From: Actinobacteria bacterium UBA912
GTDB taxonomy: Bacteria; Actinomycetota; Coriobacteriia; Anaerosomatales; UBA912
Assembly: GCA_002293965.1 (NCBI GenBank)
Contig: DBEG01000150.1
Span: 1 to 24,299 of the forward strand
DNA length: 24,299 nt
Reading direction: 5' to 3'
Shown here: in pieces, positions 1 through 6,675 of the stretch
Numbering within the stretch: the stretch's first letter is position 1
How the letters are laid out: the number at the start of each line of letters is the position of its first letter
Translations under genes and position numbers: made by a program
Notes under the pieces: generated by a model
The model's input: the letters and a program-made list of their open reading frames with translations, nothing else
Database searches by the model: none
What the model was told of the DNA's origin: nothing

Positions 1-1143
1 CTGGTCGAGATGGACGGCTTCGACATCAAGGACAACATCATCTTGATCGCGGCGACCAACCGCCCCGACATCCTCGACCCGGCGCTGCTGCGTCCCGGGC
101 GTTTCGACAGGCAGATCGTCGTGGACCGGCCGGATCTCAAGGGCCGACACGACATCCTCAAGATCCATAGCGCCGGCAAGCCCATGGAAGACGAGATCGA
201 TCTCGAAGTCCTGGCGCGCCGCACCCCCGGATTCACCGGAGCGGATCTTGCCAACCTGGTCAACGAGGCTGCGCTTCTTGCAGCCCGCCACGGCAAGAAG
301 AAGATCGACATGCTCGAACTCGACGAGGCCATCGAGCGCGTGATCTCCGGACCCGAGCGCAAGAGCCGCATAATCTCCGAGGAGGAGAAGCGGGTCATCG
401 CATACCACGAGGCTGGGCACGCCCTTGTCGGCCACGTCCTTCCGCACACCGATCCGATCCACAAGATCTCGATCATCGCCCGAGGTCAGGCGCTGGGTTA
501 CACGCTGGCGCTGCCTCAGGAGGACAGGTTCCTGAACTCCCGCAGCGAGATGCTCGACGACATCGCGATGCTGCTGGGCGGTCGCGTGGCCGAGTCGCTC
601 GCGGTCGGCGAGATCACCACAGGCGCGAGCAACGACATCGAGCGGGCGACCAAGATCGCCAAGGCGATGGTGACGCGCTTCGGCATGTCGGAGAAGCTTG
701 GGCCGCAGACCTTCGGCGATGCGAATCACGAGGTCTTCCTGGGCAGGGATTTCAGCGCGAATGCGGATTACAGTCCGGAGATCGCGTACGAGATCGACAA
801 GGAGATCAAGACGCTCATCGACCAGTCGTATGACAGGGCGCGGGCCATCCTCATGGAGCGCCGTGACCAGCTCGAGCTGATCACCGACGTGCTGATCGAG
901 CGCGAGACGGTCGACAAAGAAGAGCTCGCCGCGCTTCTCGAGAACCGCTGGGACGAGTTCCTGGTGACCGAGAAGGACGCCGAGGCCAAGAAGGCCGAGC
1001 AGGCCGACAACGACGCCGAGGAGCAGAAGGTCGCGGCTTCCCAGGCCGACGCTGCCGAAGAGCCGCAAGCCGGGGATGCCGATCCGGACTCAAGCGATGG
1101 AACCGAGGTCCCCGATTCGCCACCGGCGATAGGCCGGGCGTGA
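1..1143 (+). CDS. ftsH: ATP-dependent zinc metalloprotease FtsH, C-terminal part (5' end outside window)
   Basis: Membrane-anchored AAA+ protease that degrades misfolded and regulatory proteins. The frame is open from base 1, so the N-terminal membrane segments and Walker A lie upstream. Visible are the end of the AAA module, with the arginine-finger/SRH stretch RPGRFDRQIVVDRPD, and the helical lid. The zinc-protease domain has the HEAGH site at 406-420, with the TGASND stretch supplying the expected third (Asp) zinc ligand. The last 60 or so residues are a Glu/Asp/Ala/Lys-rich tail of low complexity, common and variable in FtsH. The stop overlaps the folE start by four bases (GTGA), so the two are probably co-transcribed. 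Family identity is certain; only the missing 5' end limits the entry. Confidence 0.97.
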   Translation: MVEMDGFDIKDNIILIAATNRPDILDPALLRPGRFDRQIVVDRPDLKGRHDILKIHSAGKPMEDEIDLEVLARRTPGFTGADLANLVNEAALLAARHGKKKIDMLELDEAIERVISGPERKSRIISEEEKRVIAYHEAGHALVGHVLPHTDPIHKISIIARGQALGYTLALPQEDRFLNSRSEMLDDIAMLLGGRVAESLAVGEITTGASNDIERATKIAKAMVTRFGMSEKLGPQTFGDANHEVFLGRDFSANADYSPEIAYEIDKEIKTLIDQSYDRARAILMERRDQLELITDVLIERETVDKEELAALLENRWDEFLVTEKDAEAKKAEQADNDAEEQKVAASQADAAEEPQAGDADPDSSDGTEVPDSPPAIGRA

Positions 1144-1706
1144 ACCGCGACAAGATAGAGGCGGGCGTTCGGCTCATCCTCGAGGGCGTCGGGGAGGATC
1201 CTGACCGCGAGGGGCTGCTCGAAACGCCTCGGCGAGTAGCCGACATGTACTCGGAGGTGTTCGCCGGGATGACCGTCGACCCCGCCGAGCACTTCCGGGT
1301 GACCTTCAACGAGGCGCACCAGGAGATGGTGCTTCTGCGCGACATCGCGCTGTACTCGATGTGCGAGCATCACCTGACGCCGTTCATGGGGCGGGCGCAT
1401 GTGGCCTACATCCCGGGCGAGGACGGCCGGATATGCGGCTTGTCGAAACTCGCTCGCGTGGTCGACGCGTACGCGCGACGCCCGCAAGTCCAGGAGCGAC
1501 TCACCTCGCAGATCGCCGATACGCTGGTGCGATGTCTCGAGCCGGCCGGAGTCATGGTCGTGATCGAGGCCGAGCATCTGTGCATGTCGATGCGCGGCGT
1601 GCAGAAGCCCGGATCGATAACGACGACCAGCGCCGTGAGGGGACTTTTCGAGAGCAACCCGGCCACCCGCGCCGAGGCCATGTCACTCATCACCATCGGC
1701 AGATAG
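1140..1706 (+). CDS. folE: GTP cyclohydrolase I
   Basis: Converts GTP to 7,8-dihydroneopterin triphosphate, the first step of pterin/folate synthesis, as a cytoplasmic homodecamer. The protein has 188 residues, the usual length for the core enzyme. It shows the zinc/active-site motif MCEHHLTPF, the second zinc Cys in EAEHLCMSMRGVQKPGS, and the N-terminal GLLETPRRVADMY signature. The GTG start at 1140 overlaps the ftsH stop by four bases, a translational-coupling arrangement, and the N-terminus is full length there. folP follows after 29 bases and folK after that, so the gene heads the folate part of the operon. All recognisable zinc ligands are present, so it should be active. Confidence 0.97.
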   Translation: MNRDKIEAGVRLILEGVGEDPDREGLLETPRRVADMYSEVFAGMTVDPAEHFRVTFNEAHQEMVLLRDIALYSMCEHHLTPFMGRAHVAYIPGEDGRICGLSKLARVVDAYARRPQVQERLTSQIADTLVRCLEPAGVMVVIEAEHLCMSMRGVQKPGSITTTSAVRGLFESNPATRAEAMSLITIGR

Positions 1707-1735
1707 GCGCGCTTGACGCGAAGGATCGGGCGATC

Positions 1736-2575
1736 ATGGGCATCTGGAGATGCGGCACCATCGAACTGACTTGCGACCGTCCGCTGGTGATGGGCATCGT
1801 GAACGTGACGCCGGACTCCTTCTACGACGGCGGCCGCTACGGCTGTATCGAGAGCGCCGTCCGACACGCGCAGGGCCTCCTCGACGCCGGCGCTGACATG
1901 ATCGACGTGGGCGGGGAGTCCACCCGTCCGGGCGCGGACGCGGTCGATCCCGATGAGGAAGCGGCCCGCGTGCTGCCCGTGGTGGCTGCATTAGCTGCCG
2001 AGGGGGGCTTCCCGGTATCCGTCGACACGCGCCACGCGTCGGTGGCCGCGGCGGCCATCGAGATGGGTGCCAGCGTGATCAACGACGTCACAGGATTCGC
2101 TGACCCCAAGATGCGCCAGGTGGCCGCCGCTTCGGATGCGGGACTGGTGGTCATGCACATGCTCGGCGAGCCATCGACGATGCAGGAGCGGCCCGTCTAC
2201 GACGACGTGGTCGCCGAGGTGAAGCAGCATCTACTTTCCCGAGCGGACGCGCTACTCGCCGAAGGAGTGGCACGCGAACGCATCTGTCTGGATCCGGGGA
2301 TAGGTTTTGGTAAGACGCTTGAGCACAATCTGGCGCTGATGCGCTCGCTGCACGAGTTCGCCTCGGCAGGCTATCCCGTCATGCTGGGGGCGTCGCGCAA
2401 GCGCTTCATCGCGGACCTGTGTGGCGCCTCGGCGGGCGGGCCCCAGGATCGCCTGGGCGGCAGCATCGCAGCAGCGGTGCTGGGGGCCGCAAGTGGTGCC
2501 GCCGTGATCCGGACGCACGATGTCGCCGAGACCGTCCAGGCCCTGTGCGTTGCCAGGGCACTATCGAGAGGGTGA
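1736..2575 (+). CDS. folP: Dihydropteroate synthase
   Basis: Condenses 6-hydroxymethyl-dihydropterin diphosphate with p-aminobenzoate to give dihydropteroate (the sulfonamide target). The 279-residue TIM-barrel protein carries both family signatures: MGIVNVTPDSFYDGG near the N-terminus and DMIDVGGESTRPGA about 35 residues later. It also has DPGIGFGKT and the C-terminal GASRKRF pterin/phosphate-binding loop. The frame is open far upstream (to 1361), but that part is antisense-like and lies inside folE. ATG 1736 is chosen because it immediately precedes the conserved first strand and has an AAGGA ribosome site about 10 bases upstream. folK starts six bases after the stop, so the genes are co-translated. 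Confidence 0.96.
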   Translation: MGIWRCGTIELTCDRPLVMGIVNVTPDSFYDGGRYGCIESAVRHAQGLLDAGADMIDVGGESTRPGADAVDPDEEAARVLPVVAALAAEGGFPVSVDTRHASVAAAAIEMGASVINDVTGFADPKMRQVAAASDAGLVVMHMLGEPSTMQERPVYDDVVAEVKQHLLSRADALLAEGVARERICLDPGIGFGKTLEHNLALMRSLHEFASAGYPVMLGASRKRFIADLCGASAGGPQDRLGGSIAAAVLGAASGAAVIRTHDVAETVQALCVARALSRG

Positions 2576-2580
2576 GAGCC

Positions 2581-3429
2581 ATGCGCGTCCACATCGGGCT
2601 GGGAAGCAATCTGGGCCTGGCGGGCGGCGACAAGCTCGCCGCGATCGCCAAGGCGCTCGAGCATGTCGAGGCGCTCGAAGGGACCTCGGTGCTGGCGGTC
2701 TCCTCGGCGGTTGAGAGCGAACCCTGGCCTAGTGCGAGCAGCCCCGTCTTCGTGAATGCGGTGGCGATCATCGAGACTTCGCTGCAGGTGGAGAACCTGC
2801 TTGCGGCCGTCAAAGACATCGAGGTCGGGATGGGGCGCGATCCTGGGGCCGAGCGCAACGCACCGCGGGTCATCGACATCGACATCCTGCTCGCGCAAGG
2901 CGAGGAGCGCACCAGTGGCGCGGCGATCATCCCGCACCCTCGGATGGCCGAGCGGGACTTCGTGATCACGCCGCTGCTCGAGGTCGATGCCGCCGCGAGG
3001 TGGCCCGACGGGTCGCCGGTCACGCGGGATGGCGTGCGCGTCGGGCGCGTGGTCCGCGACTTGGGTCCGGTGCCGGGCTTCTCCCGCCCGCCATCGGTGG
3101 CGGCCGTTGGTCATGAGTGGGAGACAGTGCTGGAGTTCGGCGAGGATCCGGCGCCATTCACGCGTGGGCCAGCGTTCGTCCTCGGCGGATTTCCGGGGCA
3201 GGTCGGTATGGCCGGGCAGGTCGAGGGCTCCTTGGCCGAGATGGTCCTGACGCAGGAGCGCATCGCGTGGATATGGGACCCGTTCGACCCCAAGCTTGCC
3301 AGCGATCCCTACGGGTTCACTCGGCGGTACACGCTGAAGGTGCCCGCGCCTGATGCCGAACGGGCGCGAGAGCTACTCGCATCGATCGCAGCGGCACCAA
3401 TCGACTGGAGCGATGCGGGGGAGGAGTGA
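2581..3429 (+). CDS. folK: HPPK (2-amino-4-hydroxy-6-hydroxymethyldihydropteridine diphosphokinase) with long C-terminal extension
   Basis: Transfers pyrophosphate from ATP to hydroxymethyl-dihydropterin, making the FolP substrate. Residues 1 to about 165 form a normal HPPK: GLGSNLG at the start, PVFVNAVA, the Mg/ATP motif APRVIDIDILL (about 95-104), and PHPRMAERDFVITPLLEV. The protein is 282 residues, while single-domain HPPKs are about 160. Residues about 171-282 form an extension I do not recognise, including PAFVLGGFPGQVG and a Trp/Pro-rich AWIWDPFDPKL stretch. It is in frame with the same base composition and there is no internal stop, so it is not a read-through artefact. The start at 2581 follows folP by six bases. 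The usual neighbour folB (dihydroneopterin aldolase) is missing between folP and folK. The HPPK call is firm; the function of the extension is unknown. Confidence 0.93.
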   Translation: MRVHIGLGSNLGLAGGDKLAAIAKALEHVEALEGTSVLAVSSAVESEPWPSASSPVFVNAVAIIETSLQVENLLAAVKDIEVGMGRDPGAERNAPRVIDIDILLAQGEERTSGAAIIPHPRMAERDFVITPLLEVDAAARWPDGSPVTRDGVRVGRVVRDLGPVPGFSRPPSVAAVGHEWETVLEFGEDPAPFTRGPAFVLGGFPGQVGMAGQVEGSLAEMVLTQERIAWIWDPFDPKLASDPYGFTRRYTLKVPAPDAERARELLASIAAAPIDWSDAGEE

Positions 3430-3447
3430 TCGGGTAGTCGCCGAAAG

Positions 3448-3476
3448 TTGAATGTTCCTAGTGATGCCACGATAAT
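3448..3476 (+). promoter_or_regulatory. Putative sigma70-type promoter of the nucleotidyltransferase gene
   Basis: TTGAAT at 3448-3453 and GATAAT at 3471-3476 are separated by exactly 17 bases. Each matches five of six consensus positions or nearly so, in an otherwise GC-rich sequence. The predicted start of transcription is near 3483, about 35 bases before the ATG at 3517. This implies the small gene is expressed independently of the folate operon. Confidence 0.6.
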
Positions 3477-3516
3477 GATTCTTGCGGGGCTGTAGATACC
3501 GGTGGAGGTCGATGGC

Positions 3517-3825
3517 ATGATTCCCATACTCAAGGACAAGCATGATGCGATCGTCTCCCTGTGTGAGCGACACCATGTAGCCCGCATGTACGTGTTCGGG
3601 TCAGCAATTCGCGACGACTTTCGTCCCGGTGGAAGTGACATCGACCTGCTCGTTGAATTCGCGCCTATGGAGCCCTACGAGAAGGCCAAGTCCTACTTCG
3701 CCTTACTCGATGACCTCAAAGAGCTGCTTGGTTCAGATGTCGATCTCGTGTCCGCCGGTGCGGTCAAGAACCGCTTCATCGCGGCTGATATCGAGCTCAC
3801 CAAGCAGGTGTTGTATGCCGCGTAG
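3517..3825 (+). CDS. MNT-type minimal nucleotidyltransferase (MntA-like antitoxin)
   Basis: Small protein (102 residues) of the minimal nucleotidyltransferase family, DNA-polymerase-beta fold. The defining signature is YVFGSAIRDDFRPGG followed by SDIDLLVEF: the GS motif and the DxD metal-binding pair. A later Asp in GSDVDLVSA supplies the usual third carboxylate. Members usually pair with a HEPN-domain (DUF86) RNase toxin, and characterised MntA proteins neutralise that toxin by adding AMP to a tyrosine. ATG 3517 is preferred over an in-frame GTG at 3502, because GGAGG (3504-3508) stands eight bases upstream of it. Its stop overlaps the start of a 20-codon HEPN remnant, so the toxin partner appears lost and the antitoxin may be orphaned. 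Family call is sure; biological role is inferred. Confidence 0.88.
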   Translation: MIPILKDKHDAIVSLCERHHVARMYVFGSAIRDDFRPGGSDIDLLVEFAPMEPYEKAKSYFALLDDLKELLGSDVDLVSAGAVKNRFIAADIELTKQVLYAA

Positions 3826-3877
3826 CGTCCTGGCATATCTGGCGGACATCATCGATGAGCTCCACGCGGCCGACTGA
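3815..3877 (+). pseudogene. Truncated HEPN (DUF86) toxin remnant
   Basis: An ATG at 3815, overlapping the end of the nucleotidyltransferase gene by 11 bases, opens a 20-residue frame starting MPRSVLAYLADIIDELHAAD and then stops with TGA. The sequence resembles the first helix of DUF86/HEPN proteins, whose genes typically overlap an MNT gene in just this way. Full-length members are roughly 110-120 residues with an RNase motif (Rx4-6H) near the C-terminus, and neither the rest of the fold nor that motif appears downstream in any plus frame before panB. I read it as the stub of a deleted toxin. A very short unrelated peptide is possible. Confidence 0.6.
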
Positions 3878-3918
3878 TACTCGTCACGGACATCGAGGAT
3901 GCCCCTGACCCCGCCTGA

Positions 3919-3927
3919 TGATATACT
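3919..3927 (+). promoter_or_regulatory. Putative extended -10 promoter of the panB-nadC operon
   Basis: TGATATACT combines the TGn extension (3919-3921) with a good -10 hexamer TATACT (3922-3927). There is no convincing -35 hexamer 16-18 bases upstream, as expected for extended -10 promoters. It lies 80 bases before the panB ATG and directly downstream of the HEPN remnant. Confidence 0.45.
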
Positions 3928-3937
3928 GCGTTCTCAC

Positions 3938-3992
3938 CCCGTACGGGACCGCTTGGATCTCCCGCAAGGAGGAGACTGAGACGGTAGAACCG
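3938..3992 (+). promoter_or_regulatory. Structured 5' leader of panB (three small hairpins)
   Basis: Between the proposed promoter and panB, three short inverted repeats lie in a row: CCCGTACGGG (3938-3947, fully self-complementary), CTCC-CGCAA-GGAG (3959-3971) and CGGT-AGA-ACCG (3982-3992). The ribosome site AAAGGA follows at about 3996-4001. No classical riboswitch was recognised. Panthothenate genes in some bacteria have a leader RNA element called the pan motif, and I cannot confirm a match by eye. It may only be chance pairing in GC-rich DNA. Confidence 0.3.
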
Positions 3993-4006
3993 GGAAAGGA
4001 GCGCCC

Positions 4007-4882
4007 ATGGGCGACACATCTTCCTCACAGAGACCATCACGGGTCTCGATCCTGACTTTGCTTGAGATGAAACGCGCAGCTCTACCTATCGCGATGCTCA
4101 CCGCATACGACGCGCCTTCGGGCCGACTCGCCGATGAGGCCGGTGCTGATGTCGTGCTGGTGGGCGACTCGCTCGGCATGGTGGTGCTCGGCTACGACTC
4201 GACGCTTCCGGTCACACTCGACGACATGCTCCACCACGGTCGCGCTGTGGTGCGAGGCGTGCAGCGCGCGCTCGTCGTGGTCGACATGCCCTTCATGACA
4301 TTCCAGGTCAGCTCCGCCGACGCGCTACGCAACGCCGGGCGCATACTTGCCGAGACAGGCGCACGAGCCGTCAAGGTCGAAGGCGGATCAGCCATCGCGC
4401 CGACCGTACGCAGGCTCACCGAAGCCGGCATCCCGGTCATGGGCCACGTCGGCCTGACGCCGCAATCCGTGCACCAGCTCGGCGGATATCGCGTGCAAGC
4501 CAAAGACGCGCAGGCGGCCAGGCGACTCCGCGATGACTGCCTCGCACTGCAGGATGCGGGCGCGTTCGCTATCGTCCTCGAGTGCATCCCCGCCGAACTC
4601 ACCGAGGTCGTCAGCTCGCAGCTTGCGATCCCGACGATCGGCATCGGCGCAGGCATCGGATGCGACGGGCAGGTCCAGGTCTTCCACGACATCCTCGGCC
4701 TTGGTGGCCCCAAGTCGCCCAAACACGCGAAGCGCTATGGCGAGATCGGCTCGGCGATGACCCAGGCGCTCGGCGAGTTCGTTTCCGAGGTGCGAGGGCG
4801 CGAGTTCCCCGGCGATGAGCAGTCGACCCGGCTCGACCCGGCCGCCCACGCCGAAGTCCTTCAATCGCTGGAAGAAGGCTAG
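4007..4882 (+). CDS. panB: 3-methyl-2-oxobutanoate hydroxymethyltransferase (ketopantoate hydroxymethyltransferase)
   Basis: Makes ketopantoate from alpha-ketoisovalerate and methylene-tetrahydrofolate, committing carbon to pantothenate and CoA. The 291-residue protein has the expected motifs in order: MLTAYDAPSG, ADVVLVGDSLGMVVLGYDST (substrate/metal-binding Asp), VVVDMPFMTF, ARAVKVEGG, MGHVGLTPQS, a Glu in VLECIP, and IGIGAGIGCDGQVQV. A stretch of 15 or so Ser/Arg-rich residues precedes the barrel. ATG 4007 is supported by AAAGGA just upstream. It is the first gene of a five-gene run and is followed by panC after three bases. Its methylene-tetrahydrofolate cofactor links it to the folate genes upstream. 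Confidence 0.97.
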   Translation: MGDTSSSQRPSRVSILTLLEMKRAALPIAMLTAYDAPSGRLADEAGADVVLVGDSLGMVVLGYDSTLPVTLDDMLHHGRAVVRGVQRALVVVDMPFMTFQVSSADALRNAGRILAETGARAVKVEGGSAIAPTVRRLTEAGIPVMGHVGLTPQSVHQLGGYRVQAKDAQAARRLRDDCLALQDAGAFAIVLECIPAELTEVVSSQLAIPTIGIGAGIGCDGQVQVFHDILGLGGPKSPKHAKRYGEIGSAMTQALGEFVSEVRGREFPGDEQSTRLDPAAHAEVLQSLEEG

Positions 4883-4885
4883 CCG

Positions 4886-5764
4886 GTGGAGAAGGTCGTA
4901 TCGAAAGAGGAGGCGCGGCAGGCAATCGCCGATGCGGTGCGTGAAGGCAGGACGATCGCCTTCGTGCCGACCATGGGCGCCCTGCACGAAGGCCACCTGT
5001 CGCTGGTGCGTGCCGCCAAGCGGAAGCGGGCCGCATACGTCGTGGCCTCGGTCTTCGTGAACCCTTCGCAGTTCGGCGAGTCGACGGATTTCGAGTCGTA
5101 CCCGCGTGACCTGGCCAGGGACGCATCCCTGCTAGCTGCCGAGGACGTCGATCTGCTCTTCGCCCCGACCGCCGAGGTGATGTACGGTCCCGGCGGCGGG
5201 CGAGCACCCGGCGCGGCCACGGTCGATCCGGGCCCGCTGGGTGACATCTGGGAGGGGCGCTCGCGTCCGGGGCACTTCGTGGGCGTCGCCACGGTCGTGG
5301 CCAAGCTGTTCGGCATATTGAGACCGCAGCTCGCGTTCTTCGGCGAGAAGGATTATCAGCAGCTCCGCATCGTCGAGAAGGTCGTGCGGGACTTGGATAT
5401 CGCGACCACGATCGTCGCGTGCCCCGTCGTGCGTGACCGGGATGGGCTCGCGCTCTCATCGCGAAACGCGCTGCTCGGCCCCGGCGATCGCACCGACGCG
5501 CTCGCGCTCTACGCAGCGCTGCAGGCGGCCGAGGCGGCGCTGGCGCAAGGCGAGGCGTCCGCCGACGCGCTCGAGGCCCTCATGGCCGCCGAGTTCACCG
5601 CCAGACCCGGCGCCGAGCTCGACTACGCGGTCGTCGTCGATCCGCTCACGCTCGCGCCGATGTCGGTGGTCGACCGCCCCGCGCGCGCTCTCGTGGCCGG
5701 CCGCGTCGGGTCGGTGCGCCTGATCGACAACGCGCCGCTTGTGTCGCCAAAGGACCGCCCATGA
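4886..5764 (+). CDS. panC: Pantothenate synthetase (pantoate-beta-alanine ligase)
   Basis: ATP-dependent cytoplasmic ligase that joins pantoate and beta-alanine. The 292-residue sequence contains the nucleotidyltransferase-superfamily motif VPTMGALHEGHLSLV (HIGH-like), VFVNPSQFG, FGEKDYQQL and the KMSKS-equivalent region DGLALSSRN. The start is GTG at 4886, three bases after the panB stop; the next candidate start would remove conserved sequence. The gene ends inside the first codons of nadA (ATGA overlap 5761-5764). The expected third pantothenate gene, panD for beta-alanine, is not in the window. Its place is taken by NAD genes that also draw on aspartate. Confidence 0.97.
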   Translation: MEKVVSKEEARQAIADAVREGRTIAFVPTMGALHEGHLSLVRAAKRKRAAYVVASVFVNPSQFGESTDFESYPRDLARDASLLAAEDVDLLFAPTAEVMYGPGGGRAPGAATVDPGPLGDIWEGRSRPGHFVGVATVVAKLFGILRPQLAFFGEKDYQQLRIVEKVVRDLDIATTIVACPVVRDRDGLALSSRNALLGPGDRTDALALYAALQAAEAALAQGEASADALEALMAAEFTARPGAELDYAVVVDPLTLAPMSVVDRPARALVAGRVGSVRLIDNAPLVSPKDRP

Positions 5765-6675
5765 GCGCCTACGATGCCATCGCAGAGCAGGTCCGAGGCC
5801 TTGCCGCCGAGCGCGGTGCGGTCATACTCGCTCACAACTACCAGCGCGCGGAAGTCCAGGACGTCGCGGATTTCGTCGGCGATTCGCTAGGACTCTCCCG
5901 GCAGGCTGCTGCGACTTCGGCAGATGTGATCGTCTTTGCGGGAGTGCACTTCATGGCCGAGACCGCGAAGATCCTCGCGCCCGGCAAGACGGTGCTGATG
6001 CCCGAACCGGCCGCCGGATGCCCGATGGCCGACATGATGTCCGCTGATGCCCTGGCGACGTGGCGCGCCGAGAACCCCGGAATCCCCGTGGTCACATACG
6101 TGAACTCGACCGCGGCGGTCAAAGCGCTCACCGACATCTGTGTCACCAGCGCCAACGCCGTCGCCGTGGTCCGCTCACTGGGCGCGCCCAAGGTGCTCTT
6201 CGGCCCCGACCGCAATCTGGCGGCCTGGGTCGCGCGGGCGCTTCCCGAGGTCGAGGTCGTCCCGTGGCCCGGATATTGCCCGATCCACGAGGAGGTCACG
6301 ATCGCGCAGGTCTCCTCGGCGATTGAGACGCACCCGAAAGCCGAGGTGCTGGTGCACCCGGAATGCCGCCCCGAGGTCGTCGATCTCGCACACGCGGTGC
6401 TCTCGACCAGCCAGATGCTCGCTCATGCAGCCGCCAGTCCGGCCGACGAGTTCATCGTGGTGACCGAGGAGGGACTGCTCCATGCGCTATCGAAAGCCGC
6501 GCCGGGCAAGCGGTTCTATAACATCGAGCCGCGGATGCTGTGCCCGAACATGAAGGTCACGACGATCGAAAAGGTCCGCGACTCGCTGCTGTTTGCGCAG
6601 CACGCGATCGACGTCGACGAAGACATCGCAGCCCGGGCTCGGGCCGCCGTCGAGCGCATGATCGCCATTGGATGA
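5761..6675 (+). CDS. nadA: Quinolinate synthase
   Basis: Condenses iminoaspartate (from NadB) with dihydroxyacetone phosphate to quinolinate, using an oxygen-sensitive 4Fe-4S cluster. The 304-residue protein shows ILAHNYQRAEVQDVADFVGD at the N-terminus. The three likely cluster ligands are Cys87 (AAGCPMAD), Cys173 (PGYCPIHEE) and Cys261 (PRMLCPNMK); their spacing of 86 and 88 residues fits characterised family members. Cys128 and Cys202 are extra cysteines. It overlaps panC by four bases and nadB by eight, so the whole pan/nad run should be one transcript. The oxygen-sensitive cluster suits an anaerobic or microaerobic host, but the enzyme also occurs in aerobes. Confidence 0.97.
   Translation: MSAYDAIAEQVRGLAAERGAVILAHNYQRAEVQDVADFVGDSLGLSRQAAATSADVIVFAGVHFMAETAKILAPGKTVLMPEPAAGCPMADMMSADALATWRAENPGIPVVTYVNSTAAVKALTDICVTSANAVAVVRSLGAPKVLFGPDRNLAAWVARALPEVEVVPWPGYCPIHEEVTIAQVSSAIETHPKAEVLVHPECRPEVVDLAHAVLSTSQMLAHAAASPADEFIVVTEEGLLHALSKAAPGKRFYNIEPRMLCPNMKVTTIEKVRDSLLFAQHAIDVDEDIAARARAAVERMIAIG

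Noticed and set aside
1361..1735. N-terminal extension of FolP inside folE
   Set aside because: Open frame but Arg/Gly/Ala-rich and overlapping conserved folE; FolP homology begins at the ATG at 1736.
2371..3114. Minus-strand open frame opposite folP/folK
   Set aside because: His/Arg/Asp-rich mirror of conserved folP and folK; no ribosome site or motif.
4611..5459. Long minus-strand open frame (about 280 residues) opposite panB/panC
   Set aside because: Arg/Pro/Ala-rich translation without motifs, fully covered by two certain genes; a by-product of high GC codon bias.
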